A stretch of DNA of 56,716 nucleotides from Caulobacteraceae bacterium (GTDB lineage Bacteria > Pseudomonadota > Alphaproteobacteria > Caulobacterales > Caulobacteraceae). This document shows, piece after piece, positions 32,431 through 42,130 of the stretch. Position 1 is the stretch's first letter. Each line of letters opens with the position of its first letter. The stretch lies in the NCBI GenBank assembly GCA_027489335.1, contig JAIXZX010000007.1, positions 1 to 56,716 of the forward strand. The letters are read 5' to 3'. Below the pieces are notes generated by a model. That model was not told where the DNA came from. It did no database searches and worked only from the letters and a program-made list of their open reading frames with translations. Made by a program: the position numbers and the translations under genes.

Positions 32431-35400
32431 GCCGGCCGCCGCTGTTCGACGGGCCAAGGCCCCGCTGGTTCAACATCCCGGCCCACCGGCCCTTCGTCCA
32501 CGACCTCGCCCGGGGCCTCTATGAGGCCCTGGCGCCCCTGGGGCCCGAGGCCCTGTCCCAGGCCACCGTGCTCACCCCCACCCGCCGAGGCGCCCGGGCG
32601 CTGGCCGACGCCTTCCTGGCGGCCGGCGGCGGCCTGGCCCTGCTGCCGCCACAGATCAGGCCCTTGGGCGACCTGGACGCGGGCGAGCCGCCCTTCGAGC
32701 CCGGCGATCTGGCCGCGCGCCTGCCCGCGGCCATCGATCCCTTACGTCGGCGGCTGGAGCTCACCCGACTGGTCAAGGCCCACGAACATCTGCTGTCGCG
32801 GGATCTGGACGCCTCGGCCGCCCTGGAGCTGGCCGACGCCCTGGGCGGTTTCCTCGACAGCCTGCAGATCGAGGAGGTGGACGCCTCAGGCGCCCTGGCC
32901 GGGCTGGTGGACGCCGAGCTGGCCGAACACTGGCAGGTCTCCCGGGCCTTTCTGGAGACCGCGCTCGCCGCCTGGCCTGAACGCCTGGCCGCGCTGGGCG
33001 TCGTCGACACCAGTCAACGTCGTGTGGCGCTCCTGCGCGCGCTCGCCGAACAATGGAGCATCCGGCCGCCCCAGGGCGTGCTGGTGGCCGCCGGCTCCAC
33101 CGGAACCGCGCCGGCCACCGCCGACCTGCTGGCGGTGATCGCCGAGGCGCCGCAGGGCTGCGTGGTCCTGCCGGGCCTGGACGAAAGCCTCGCGAGCGCG
33201 GCCTGGGACCAGGTGGACGAACAGCATCCGCAAGGGGCGCTCAGCCGGCTGCTTGCCCGGGCTGGCCTCACCCGCGAGGCGGTGGAGATCTGGCCCGCCT
33301 CGGCGCCTTATCAGAGCCAGGGCCGCTGGCGCCGGCGGGTGATCAATGAGGCCCTGCGACCGGCCCAGGCCACCGCCGACTGGCTGAACGTCATCGGAAA
33401 CCTGCGGGCCGAGGGCGCCAAGGAAGGCGTCGATCCCATCGCCGAGGGGCTGGCTGGCCTCTCAGTCGTCACCGCCCGCAGCGAGGAAGAGGCCGCCACG
33501 GTGGCCGCCCTGCTGCTGCGCGAGACCCTGGAAATCCCCGGCGCCACCGGCGCCCTGGTGGCGCCCGACCAGAACCTGGCGAGGCGCGTGTCCCTCAAGC
33601 TCGCCCGCTGGGGCGTGATCCCGGACTCCTCGGTCGGCGCCCCGCTGATGGCCTGTCCGGCCGGCGTGCTGGCGGGTCTGGTCGCCCGGCTGGCGGCCGA
33701 GCCGCTCAATCCGGTGCTGATGCTGGGCGTGCTGAAACATCCCCTCGTGCGTCTGGGCGAGGAGCGCGAGGCCTTGCAGAACCGCCTGATCGACCTGGAG
33801 CGTCACGGCCTTCGCGGAGCCCGACCGGCCGATTGGGCGGCGCTCACCCGAAGGCTGAGCGAGAACCTGACCGACGAGGCGCGAAGGGCCGGCGCGGCCG
33901 GGCTGATCACCGCCCTTCGCGCCGCGCTGACGCCCCTGACCGACATGAGCGAGGCGAGCCCTGCGGCCGAGCGCGCCCGGGCCCTGGCCCTCGCCCTGGA
34001 AGCCCTGGCCGCTGACAGCACGGGCGCCGCGGGCCGCCTGTGGGGCGGGGCCGGCGGTGAGGCGCTCTCACAGCTCCTGGCGGGCCTGATGGCCGAGGCC
34101 GGCGCCCTGCCGCCGGTGACGCCCAAGGGTTTCGCCGACCTGCTGATCCGACTGATGGGGGATGAGACTGTCCGAGTCGGCGGCGCCACCCATCCCCGCC
34201 TGCGCATCCTCGGCGCCATCGAAGCCCGCCTGGTTCGCGCCGACCGGCTGGTGGTGGCCGGCCTGGAGGAAGGCGTCTGGCCGCAGGGCGCGCCGCTGGA
34301 TCCCTTCCTGTCGCGGCCCATGCGCGAGCGGCTGGGCCTGCCGCCGCCGGAACGCCGGGTGGGCCTGGCCGCCCACGACTTCGCCCAGGCCGCCTGCGCC
34401 CCCAATGTGGTGCTGCTGCATTCGGAGCGGCGGGAGGGCCAGCCGACGGTGAAGTCCCGCTGGCTCTGGCGGCTGGAGACCCTGGCCCGGGGCGCGGGCC
34501 TCACCCTGCCAGGCCGGCCCGACCTGCTGGACTGGGCGCGCGCCCTGGATGCGGCCCCCGACTATGAGCCCATCGGCCGGCCGGCGCCCTGCCCGCCGGT
34601 CGCCGACCGCCCGACCCAGTTCGCCGTCACCCGGATCGAGTCCCTGACGCGGGACCCCTATGCGGTCTGGGCCCGGGACATCCTCAAGCTCTACCGCCTG
34701 GAACGTCCCGATGAGCCGGTGGAGGCCCGCGCCCGGGGCACGGCTATCCACGAGGCCTTCGAGACCTTCGCCAAACGCCATCCCAAGGCCCTGCCGCCGG
34801 AGCCGGCCCGGGAATTCGCACAGCTCTATCTGGAGGCCCTGGTCGCCGCCGGCGCGCCGCCCGAATCGCTCGCCCGCGAGCAGGCCCTGGCGCAGGAAGC
34901 GGCGGCCTGGGTGGTCGCGCTTGAAGCCGAGCGCCGGGCCGACGGCCGCGACATCCATGTGGAGGCGGGCGGTCAGATCCCCGTCCGCGCCGGCGACCGC
35001 GACTTCATCCTGACGGCCAAGGCCGACAGGATCGAGACCGGCCCGGACGGCTACGCCCACATCCTCGACTACAAGACCGGCCAGGCGCCCTCGAAGAAGA
35101 TGGTCGAGACCGGCTTCTCCCCCCAGTTGACCCTGACGGCCGCCATCGTCGCCCGGGGCGGGTTCAAGGACGTGCCGGCCAGGCCCCCCGGGGACCTCGT
35201 CTATCTGCAGGTCACCGGCCGCAGGCCCGCCGGCAAGGTGGAGATCCGCGGCGCGGCCGGCCCTGAGAGCCAAGACGCCGCCGAACAGGCCCTGGCCGGC
35301 GCCCTGCGCCTGTTGGCCCAGTTCGATGATCCGGAGCGGGCCTATCTGTCGCGGACCGCCCCGCAGTTCGTCCACGACTATGCCGGCGACTACGCCCACC

Positions 35401-35456
35401 TGGCCCGGGTGTTCGAGTGGTCCACCAGCGGCGAGGACGGCGAGGGCGAGGCATGA
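32427..35456 (+). CDS. addB: Double-strand break repair protein AddB
   Basis: A 1009-residue partner of AddA in the AddAB helicase-nuclease that processes double-strand breaks for RecA. The C-terminal nuclease has HILDYKTGQAPSKK (the D-x-YK catalytic part) and QLTLTAAI after it. The family N-terminal start MSRPPLFDGPRPRWFNIPAH and the middle block VAGLEEGVWPQGAPLDPFLS are as in alphaproteobacterial AddB. The gene begins 4 bases inside murU (ATGA overlap) and overlaps addA the same way, so the two subunits are translationally coupled. Confidence 0.96.
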   Translation: MSRPPLFDGPRPRWFNIPAHRPFVHDLARGLYEALAPLGPEALSQATVLTPTRRGARALADAFLAAGGGLALLPPQIRPLGDLDAGEPPFEPGDLAARLPAAIDPLRRRLELTRLVKAHEHLLSRDLDASAALELADALGGFLDSLQIEEVDASGALAGLVDAELAEHWQVSRAFLETALAAWPERLAALGVVDTSQRRVALLRALAEQWSIRPPQGVLVAAGSTGTAPATADLLAVIAEAPQGCVVLPGLDESLASAAWDQVDEQHPQGALSRLLARAGLTREAVEIWPASAPYQSQGRWRRRVINEALRPAQATADWLNVIGNLRAEGAKEGVDPIAEGLAGLSVVTARSEEEAATVAALLLRETLEIPGATGALVAPDQNLARRVSLKLARWGVIPDSSVGAPLMACPAGVLAGLVARLAAEPLNPVLMLGVLKHPLVRLGEEREALQNRLIDLERHGLRGARPADWAALTRRLSENLTDEARRAGAAGLITALRAALTPLTDMSEASPAAERARALALALEALAADSTGAAGRLWGGAGGEALSQLLAGLMAEAGALPPVTPKGFADLLIRLMGDETVRVGGATHPRLRILGAIEARLVRADRLVVAGLEEGVWPQGAPLDPFLSRPMRERLGLPPPERRVGLAAHDFAQAACAPNVVLLHSERREGQPTVKSRWLWRLETLARGAGLTLPGRPDLLDWARALDAAPDYEPIGRPAPCPPVADRPTQFAVTRIESLTRDPYAVWARDILKLYRLERPDEPVEARARGTAIHEAFETFAKRHPKALPPEPAREFAQLYLEALVAAGAPPESLAREQALAQEAAAWVVALEAERRADGRDIHVEAGGQIPVRAGDRDFILTAKADRIETGPDGYAHILDYKTGQAPSKKMVETGFSPQLTLTAAIVARGGFKDVPARPPGDLVYLQVTGRRPAGKVEIRGAAGPESQDAAEQALAGALRLLAQFDDPERAYLSRTAPQFVHDYAGDYAHLARVFEWSTSGEDGEGEA

Positions 35457-38400
35457 CACAAGTCATCGACATCGATCCCCAGCGCACGGCGGCCGATCCG
35501 GACATGTCGGCCTTCGTCACGGCCAATGCGGGCTCAGGGAAAACCAAGACTCTGATCGACCGCGTGGCCCGCCTGCTGCTGGCTGGCGCCGCGCCCGCCG
35601 CCATCCTGTGCGTCACCTACACCAAGGCCGCCGCCGCCGAGATGCAGCGGCGGCTGTTCGACCTGCTGGGCCAGTGGTCGGTGTGCGATGATGCAGCCCT
35701 TCGCGCAGCGCTGGCCAAGCTGGAGGGGCGCAGGCCCGACTCCTATGACGCCGCGCGCCTGTCGGCCGCGCGCGCCCTGTTCGCCCAGGCCCTGGAGACG
35801 CCGGGCGGCCTGAAGATCCAGACCATCCACGCCTTCTGCGAGAAGCTGCTGCGGCGCTTCCCCCTGGAGGCGGGCATCTCGCCGGGCTTCCGGGTGATGG
35901 ACGATCCGGCTGCGGCCCTGATCGCCCGCGCCGCCCGCCAGGCCGTGGCGCGCCATGCCCTGACCGGCGAGGGCGCCGTGGCCCAGGCCTATGCGCGGCT
36001 GTCGGTGAGCCTGGATTTCCGCGCCTTCGAGCAGATGTTCGCCACCTTCGAGGCCCGCCGCGGGGCGCTGGACGCCTTCGTGGCCCGCGAAGGCGGGCTG
36101 GAGGGCGCGCTGGCCCGGACCTGGGAGACCTGCAAGCTCGAGCAAAACACCGATCCGGAGGCGGTGGCGGCCGCGGCCATGGCCGATCTCGACCGGGCGC
36201 TCTGGCGGGAAGCGGCCGAGGTCCTGGCGCTCGGCGGCAAGACCGACCAGACCTGTTCGCAGACCCTGGCGGCGGTGGCGGCCGACCCGCACGCCACCCT
36301 CTCCGATGCGCTCAAGGCCCTGTTCACCCAAGGGGGCGAGGGCACGCCGGCGACCTGGGTGGCCAAGACCAAGGCCCTGGCCGGCGCCGAGCCCCTGCGC
36401 CAGGCCCTGCTGGACGAGCAGGAGCGCCTGGCCCTGGCGCGGGATCAGGTGCGGGCCGCCAACATCGCCTGGGACAGCGCCTATGTGCTGGTCCTGGCCC
36501 AGGCCTATCTGACGGCCTACGGCCAGGAGAAGGCTGCGGCCGGGGCGCTCGATTTCGGCGACCTGATCGAGAAGACCCGAGCCCTGGTGGCCGAGCGCCC
36601 CATGGCCGCTTGGGTGCTCTACAAGCTGGACGGCGGGATCGACCACATCCTGCTGGACGAGGCCCAGGACACCGCCCCGGAGCAGTGGGAGATCCTCAGC
36701 GCGCTGACCGCCGAGTTCTTCGCCGGCGAGGGCCGCGAGCGCCAGGCCCTGCGCAGCCTGTTCGTGGTCGGCGATGAGAAGCAGTCGATCTACTCCTTCC
36801 AGGGCGCCGCGCCCGAGCGCCTGCGCCTGGAGACCGAGACCTACCTCGCCCGCATCCGGGACGCCGGCGCGCGGGCCCAAAGCGTGCCGCTGGCCGCCTC
36901 CTGGCGTTCCACGGTCGATGTGCTGAGCTTTGTCGATGCGGTGTTTTCCGCGCCGGAAACCCAAGGGGGCGTGCCGCCGGCCCGGGGCGAAGACGCCGTG
37001 CGCCACATCCCCATGCGCCGCCACCACCGGGGCTGCGTCGATCTCTGGCCCCTGGAGCGCGAGCCCGAGGGGGAGGAGCGCGAGGCCTGGGACGCGCCGC
37101 TGGACGTAGAAGGCCCCGCCAGCGCCAACCGCCGCCTGGCCGAGAACATCGCCTGCGAGATCGAGGACCTTGTGGCCCGGGGCGATGGGGTGTTCGACAA
37201 GGACCTGGACGCCCCTGATGGGACCCGCGGCGCCTGGCGGCCGGCCAAGTATGGCGACGTCCTGATCCTGGTCCGCCGGCGCAAGGCCCTGTTCGAGGAC
37301 ATCCTGCGGGCGCTGAAACGCCGGGGCGTGCCGGTGGCCGGCGCCGACCGGCTGGCCCTGTCGGAACACATCATCTTCGATGATTTGCTGGCCGTGGCGC
37401 GCTTCGTGCTGTTCCCGCAGGACGAGCTGAACCTGGCGGCCCTGCTGAAGAGCCCCTTCTGCGGCCTGGACGATGAGGCCCTCTACGCGCTCGCCAAACC
37501 CCGCAAGCCCGGCGATCTGTGGAGCGCCCTGCAGGCCCGCGCCGCTGAGCGCCCCGACTGGGGCCACGCCCTGGCCTTCCTCTCCGCCGCCCAGGCTGAG
37601 GCCCGGACGCGGCGGCCGTTCGAATTCTATGGCCGGCTGATGACCCTTCGCGACGACGCCGGCGCCTCCATGCGCCAGAGGATCGTGCGCAGGCTGGGGA
37701 CCGAGGCCGAGGACGCCCTGGACGAGTTCCTGGCCCAGGCCCAGGCCGCCGAACAGCGGGGCGTCTGCGACCTGGAGGGCCTGGCCGACGCCCTGGCCGG
37801 CCTCAACATCACCGTCAAGCGCGAGATGGAGGCGGCCCGCAACGAGGTCCGCGTCATGACCGCCCACGGCGCCAAGGGGCTGGAGGCGCCCATCGTCTTC
37901 CTGCCGGAGACCACCCTGTCGGGGCTGGGCCGCGGCTCGCCGCTGTTGGAAACGCAAGACGGCGGCTTCCTCTGGTGTCCGTCCAAGACGCTAGACTGCG
38001 CGGCCTCGACCACGGCGCGGGACTTGCGCGCCCGCAAGGACGAGGAGGAGGCCTACCGCCTGCTCTATGTGGCCCTGACCCGGGCCCGCGACCGGCTGGT
38101 GATCTGCGGCCGGATCGCGGCCAAGGCCAAGGAAGAGAACCTGAAAGGTTGGTGGGCGGCCATCCAGGCCGGCTTCGCCCACGAGGGGGTCGGCCCCCAC
38201 CTGCGGCCCGCCGCCTGCGGCCAGATCACCGCCCAGCGGTTTGGCGAAGACCCGCAGGTCCTGGGCCGGGGCGCCGCAGACGATGAGACCACAGCCCCCC
38301 TGCCGGCCTGGGCCCGCGTCGACGCCGCCGCTGATCCCCTGGCCCGCTTCGCCTCGCCGTCCGATCTGGGGGAGGCCGAGGAGATCCTGGCCCCCTCGCC

Positions 38401-38944
38401 GCTGGCCCGGGTCGGGGGCCTCGGCCGGTTCCGCCGGGGCGAGCTGATCCACCGGCTGTTGCAGATCCTGCCCGATCTGGCGCTCGCCGAGCGCGACGCC
38501 GCGGCCAAGGCGATCCTCGCCCGCGAGCCGGACCTGACCGAGGACCAGCGGGCCGAGATGGCGGGCGCGGCGCTCGCCGTCCTGGCCGATCCCCAATTCG
38601 CCGAGGTGTTCGCCGCCGACGGCCGGGCCGAGGTGGCCATCGCCGGCACAGCCGCCGCCCTGCCGCCGGGCCTGCAGATCTCCGGCCGCATCGACCGGCT
38701 GGTGGTGCGCCCTGACCGGGTTCTGGTGGCCGACTTCAAGACCAACCGGCCCTCGCCGGCGCGCATCGAGGACGCCGACCCGGCCTATATCCGCCAGATG
38801 GCCGTCTATGCCGCGGTGCTGGCCGAAGTCTTCCCCGGCCGGGCCATCGAGGCGGCGCTGGTCTGGACCGATGGTCCGAAGCTGATGGCGGTTCCAGAAT
38901 TCCTGATGGCCCAGGCCCTGGCTGATCTCCGGTCCAGGAGTTGA
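35453..38944 (+). CDS. addA: Double-strand break repair helicase-nuclease AddA
   Basis: UvrD-type helicase/nuclease subunit, 1163 residues from the ATG at 35453. The Walker A motif ANAGSGKTKTLIDRV is near residue 24, the helicase motif LLDEAQDTAPEQW follows in the first half, and YVALTRARDRLVICG carries motif VI. The C-terminal nuclease motif is VLVADFKTNRPS. The start lies inside the addB stop (ATGA) behind GAGG. This is the last gene of the operon running from the acyltransferase; trxA follows after 79 bases. Confidence 0.97.
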   Translation: MTQVIDIDPQRTAADPDMSAFVTANAGSGKTKTLIDRVARLLLAGAAPAAILCVTYTKAAAAEMQRRLFDLLGQWSVCDDAALRAALAKLEGRRPDSYDAARLSAARALFAQALETPGGLKIQTIHAFCEKLLRRFPLEAGISPGFRVMDDPAAALIARAARQAVARHALTGEGAVAQAYARLSVSLDFRAFEQMFATFEARRGALDAFVAREGGLEGALARTWETCKLEQNTDPEAVAAAAMADLDRALWREAAEVLALGGKTDQTCSQTLAAVAADPHATLSDALKALFTQGGEGTPATWVAKTKALAGAEPLRQALLDEQERLALARDQVRAANIAWDSAYVLVLAQAYLTAYGQEKAAAGALDFGDLIEKTRALVAERPMAAWVLYKLDGGIDHILLDEAQDTAPEQWEILSALTAEFFAGEGRERQALRSLFVVGDEKQSIYSFQGAAPERLRLETETYLARIRDAGARAQSVPLAASWRSTVDVLSFVDAVFSAPETQGGVPPARGEDAVRHIPMRRHHRGCVDLWPLEREPEGEEREAWDAPLDVEGPASANRRLAENIACEIEDLVARGDGVFDKDLDAPDGTRGAWRPAKYGDVLILVRRRKALFEDILRALKRRGVPVAGADRLALSEHIIFDDLLAVARFVLFPQDELNLAALLKSPFCGLDDEALYALAKPRKPGDLWSALQARAAERPDWGHALAFLSAAQAEARTRRPFEFYGRLMTLRDDAGASMRQRIVRRLGTEAEDALDEFLAQAQAAEQRGVCDLEGLADALAGLNITVKREMEAARNEVRVMTAHGAKGLEAPIVFLPETTLSGLGRGSPLLETQDGGFLWCPSKTLDCAASTTARDLRARKDEEEAYRLLYVALTRARDRLVICGRIAAKAKEENLKGWWAAIQAGFAHEGVGPHLRPAACGQITAQRFGEDPQVLGRGAADDETTAPLPAWARVDAAADPLARFASPSDLGEAEEILAPSPLARVGGLGRFRRGELIHRLLQILPDLALAERDAAAKAILAREPDLTEDQRAEMAGAALAVLADPQFAEVFAADGRAEVAIAGTAAALPPGLQISGRIDRLVVRPDRVLVADFKTNRPSPARIEDADPAYIRQMAVYAAVLAEVFPGRAIEAALVWTDGPKLMAVPEFLMAQALADLRSRS

Positions 38945-39023
38945 TCACCCGCCCCAGGGGTCTTAAATCCAGGATCGAGAAGCGGTCGGCGCGCGTTGTC
39001 GCCGGATCGCAAAAGGAGCTTCC

Positions 39024-39359
39024 ATGAGCACCGTCACCGTCACCGACGAGTCCTTCGAAAAAGACGTGCTGCAGGCGCAAGGCCCGGTCCTGGTGGACTT
39101 CTGGGCCGAGTGGTGCGGCCCCTGCAAGCAGATCGCCCCGGCGCTGGAGCAGATCTCCGACGACCTGGCCGGCCAGGTCACCATCGCCAAGCTGAACATC
39201 GAAGACAGCCCGACCACCCCCTCGCGCTACGGCGTCCGCGGCATCCCGACCATGATGCTGTTCAAGGACGGCCAGATGTCGTCCATGAAGGTCGGCGCCA
39301 TGCCCAAGCAGAAGATCCTCGAATGGCTCTCCGAAGCGGGTGTGCAGCCGGCGGCGTGA
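39024..39359 (+). CDS. trxA: Thioredoxin 1
   Basis: A 111-residue cytoplasmic thioredoxin with the redox motif WCGPCK near residue 33 and the cis-proline loop RGIPTMMLF. It is a general disulfide reductase for ribonucleotide reductase and other targets. AAAAGGAG lies 6 bases upstream of the ATG. A rho-independent terminator follows, and the accessory region starts directly after it. Confidence 0.97.
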   Translation: MSTVTVTDESFEKDVLQAQGPVLVDFWAEWCGPCKQIAPALEQISDDLAGQVTIAKLNIEDSPTTPSRYGVRGIPTMMLFKDGQMSSMKVGAMPKQKILEWLSEAGVQPAA

Positions 39360-39392
39360 GGCGGTTGGGCTGAGGCCTGAGAGATTGCAGAA

Positions 39393-39418
39393 GGGGTCGG
39401 CGAAAGCCGGCCCTTTTT
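39393..39418 (+). terminator. Rho-independent terminator of trxA
   Basis: Stem GGGTCGGC / GCCGGCCC with a stable GAAA loop, followed by TTTTT. It begins 34 bases after the trxA stop and closes the plus-strand core block. Confidence 0.9.
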
Positions 39419-39431
39419 CGTGGTCGCGCTG

Positions 39432-39584
39432 CTATTCGGCCGGCGGCTCCTCCAGCCAGTCGGCGATAAGGCGATCAAAGGCACCCTGGTCCCCTAATCG
39501 CAGGGGGCCCCGCAGTTCAAGGATCTGGCTGATCTTGAGTGCGGCCGGATGCGCGGGCTTGTTCCATCGGGCGTCGCTCCCAGG
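39432..39584 (-). pseudogene. Start-less gene remnant at the island edge
   Basis: On the minus strand 50 sense codons run from just after an in-frame stop to TAG at 39432. The peptide includes SDARWNKPAHPAALKISQ and ends in DWLEEPPAE. It reads like a native high-GC C-terminus (GC-rich third positions), yet it contains no ATG, GTG or TTG codon. The simplest reading is the tail of a gene whose 5' part was lost when the AT-richer block to its right arrived. I do not recognise the family, and it could also be chance. Confidence 0.4.
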
Positions 39585-39678
39585 TTACACCAGCGCCAAG
39601 CTTCGCTGCGACGTTGTCACAGGAGAATGGTCGAGCTTAAGGTGCGGAGCGGATGAGTTGCAGGCCTAGGAGGTGTCA
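39585..39678. other. Left junction of the AT-richer cassette
   Basis: Short non-coding stretch between the remnant and the GIY-YIG-like gene. Base composition drops here from the surrounding high-GC level. It ends with TAGGAGG, the ribosome binding site of the next gene. No integrase, tRNA end or direct repeat was found. Confidence 0.4.
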
Positions 39679-40221
39679 TTGCTCTTTGACGTGTACGGTC
39701 CGTTCGAGCTCGAACGAATTGACGGGCGAGTCACGTCAAGACAGTCCGAGTTATGGGCGCGGGTTCGGCAAGAGTGCGCGCGCTGGCACCACGACGAGAC
39801 GGAGCTCGAAAAGGCGATCGGCTGCTATGCCTTCGGCCTCAAGAATGGCGATAGTCTAGTGCCTTGGTACATCGGCATGACAATCGCTCAGCGCGGCTTC
39901 AGGGGTGAAATTCTTCAGCCCCACAAGTTGGACCATTACAACAGCGTGTTGGAGCAGCGTCGGGGCGTCCCGATCCTCTTTCTGATGCCGCTGCTCACTC
40001 CTGAATGGCGCTTTAGCCGCGATCGCTCCGCGAACAAGGTCCTAATTCGATGGGTCGAAAAAATGCTCTTTGGGGTAGCCCTGAAACGCAACCCTAACTG
40101 CCGCAACCAGCGAGATACCAAGTTCCTGCGCGAAGTAAAAATACGGGGCGTATTCAATCATGATGAAGCCGGACGCCCCAACCGCTCATTGCTGGCAGCG
40201 CGCCGAATGTTCGATGGCTAG
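39679..40221 (+). CDS. GIY-YIG-like nuclease-fold protein, putative defence gene
   Basis: A 180-residue protein with a plausible, divergent GIY-YIG layout: GCYAFGL at about 48-54 (CY in place of IY), WYIGMT at 63-68, arginine at 72, glutamate at 127 in WVEKMLFG, and asparagines at 138-140. These are the positions expected for the catalytic domain. I chose the TTG at 39679 because AGGAGG lies 5 bases before it; the in-frame GTG at 39673 overlaps the AGGAGG itself. Composition and codon use are less GC-biased than in the neighbours, indicating recent transfer. It is followed 100 bases later by an AIPR gene on the same strand. Confidence 0.5.
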   Translation: MLFDVYGPFELERIDGRVTSRQSELWARVRQECARWHHDETELEKAIGCYAFGLKNGDSLVPWYIGMTIAQRGFRGEILQPHKLDHYNSVLEQRRGVPILFLMPLLTPEWRFSRDRSANKVLIRWVEKMLFGVALKRNPNCRNQRDTKFLREVKIRGVFNHDEAGRPNRSLLAARRMFDG

Positions 40222-40321
40222 GGCGCGCAAATGTGTGCGTCCCAATAGCTGTATATTTATGAGGCCATCAGAAGAGATTATAACCGTGGATCGGCTCGGT
40301 GCGACACAGGAGACGTGTTGA

Positions 40322-41986
40322 ATGGACACCACGATGCTGGACAGCGTCTTCAATGACGCAATCATTGCCTACCCATCTGGCTTAAGCGCCGATGAGCTTT
40401 TCGAGTTTTTTTGCGCCGATAAGCTGCTGACCAATTATGATGTTAGCTATGCTGAGTTAAGTGACGGAATCATTGACGGTACGGGCGATGGTGGCGTCGA
40501 CGCTGCATATCTCTTTATCAACCGGCGCCTTGTCGCCAGCGATTTTGACTACAATTCTGTTGGTGAAGAACCCGAAGTTGAGCTTGTAGTTATACAATCT
40601 AAAAACACGTCGTCGTTCTCGGAGGCACCGGTAGATAAGCTAACCAGCTTGTTTACCGCTTTTATTTTCAATACCCCAAGTTCGACCACGCTTGCCGCTT
40701 TCAAGCCCGAGGTTGCGGCAGTGTTTGCGAACTTTAGAGCGGCACTTTCGGAAGTTGGGAAGAAGTTCCCATCGGTAGCGATTCACGCTTTCTACTGCGC
40801 CAAGGCTAACGCTCCAGCGTCGAGCATAGTAGGTAAGGCCGAAGCCCTCCAGAACGCACTGAAAGCCAAATATTCGCACTCGACTTTTAGCTTGGTGAGT
40901 GCGGCACGGCTCTATGAGCTTGCGCGCGAGCAAAAAACGTTGACGAAAGCACTGCCTGCGGCCGTTCCGCCCCTGAACGTCCAGAACGCCTTGGTGGGCC
41001 TAGTGAAGCTGTCCGACTTTGCGGCATTTGTCACCGACAACCAAGGGGCCGTGATCAACCGCATCTTTGAGTCGAACGTGCGCGACTACCAGGGAGACGT
41101 CGAGGTAAATCGGGAAATAGCTGCATCATTACAGCAAGGCACAAAAACAGAGTTTTGGTGGCTTAATAATGGCGTCACAATTGTAGCAGATAAGGCCCAG
41201 TACGAGCACCCAAACATCAACATTCGAAATCCTCTAATAGTCAACGGACTCCAAACATCATTTGAAATACACGCTCACGCGCCTAAACTTCAAAATGACA
41301 ACAGAAATGTATTAGTAAAGATAATTGCTGAAACTGATCAGATAGAGCGCGAAAAAATTATCCGAGCGACAAATCGTCAGAAAGCGATACAATCTAGCTC
41401 CTTTCGCGCGACTGACGAGATACACGCAAAGATCGACGACTACCTGAAAGCTCAGGGTTACTACTATGATCGCAGGAAGAACTCCTATAAACGTCAGGGA
41501 AAGCCTGCGGACCGCATTATCGGTATAGACCGGCTGGCTCAAGCTGTTTTGTCGGTTCTCCTACAAAAGCCAGAGGTGGCGAGGGCCCGGCCAGGAACTG
41601 CCCTGAAGAATGAAGCCGACTACAAGGCAATCTTTACGGATGACGCCAATCATCCGATGCAGATGTATCACGTGGCAACAGTTCTTCTGATGCAGGTGGA
41701 GGCTTACTTTCGGTCTATTCGGAAGACGACCGATAGAGCGTTGGTTAACAATATGAAGTTCCACACTTTGATGGTGCTAGCATGGACGTTAAATGCGAAC
41801 TCTACCTTGCCCGGCCAGCGGGTGGCTCAGCTTGATCCCACAAAGGTGGACGACCAGATGCTTCAGAAGGTCGCAACATGGGTGTTCGGCGAGTTCAATG
41901 CCTTTGGCGCGACTGATGCGAAGGCGAGAGACCCGAAGTTCACGAAACAGTTGAAGGACAGTTGGGCGCCCACCGCCACCAGTTAG
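40322..41986 (+). CDS. AIPR family protein (abortive phage resistance) with N-terminal nuclease-like motif
   Basis: A 554-residue protein of the AIPR family. The core has NVRDYQGDVEVNREI at 252-266 and FWWLNNGVTIVAD at 278-290, then NPLIVNGLQTSFEI. The N-terminal part has GDGGVDAAYLF (Asp56, Asp60) followed by VVIQSKN (Gln92, Lys94), the D...(E/Q)xK spacing of PD-(D/E)xK restriction-type nucleases. AIPR proteins are linked to abortive infection. The gene is clearly AT-richer than its surroundings (18 G/C in the 60 bases 41281-41340). A GIY-YIG-like gene precedes it. A phage-defence role is inferred. Confidence 0.85.
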   Translation: MDTTMLDSVFNDAIIAYPSGLSADELFEFFCADKLLTNYDVSYAELSDGIIDGTGDGGVDAAYLFINRRLVASDFDYNSVGEEPEVELVVIQSKNTSSFSEAPVDKLTSLFTAFIFNTPSSTTLAAFKPEVAAVFANFRAALSEVGKKFPSVAIHAFYCAKANAPASSIVGKAEALQNALKAKYSHSTFSLVSAARLYELAREQKTLTKALPAAVPPLNVQNALVGLVKLSDFAAFVTDNQGAVINRIFESNVRDYQGDVEVNREIAASLQQGTKTEFWWLNNGVTIVADKAQYEHPNINIRNPLIVNGLQTSFEIHAHAPKLQNDNRNVLVKIIAETDQIEREKIIRATNRQKAIQSSSFRATDEIHAKIDDYLKAQGYYYDRRKNSYKRQGKPADRIIGIDRLAQAVLSVLLQKPEVARARPGTALKNEADYKAIFTDDANHPMQMYHVATVLLMQVEAYFRSIRKTTDRALVNNMKFHTLMVLAWTLNANSTLPGQRVAQLDPTKVDDQMLQKVATWVFGEFNAFGATDAKARDPKFTKQLKDSWAPTATS

Positions 41987-42130
41987 CCTCTGCTAGACGG
42001 CAGCACGGTCTCGCCCTTCGAATTTGCTCAGAGCCCTTACTCTTCGCCAGTCCCCCTCCCCCTTGCACACCTCCCCCAATCCGCGCACGACTCCGACCCA
42101 ACAAACACAGCCCCCCGGGAGGAGCCGACC

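Noticed and set aside
35534..37957. An 807-codon minus-strand frame opposite addA
   Set aside because: It has low-complexity Gly/Leu/Gln composition and no recognisable motif, and the plus strand encodes AddA across the same span.
39360..42130. Search for an integrase, tRNA end or flanking direct repeat around the AT-rich cassette
   Set aside because: None was found by eye, so the cassette is not called a classic integrative element.
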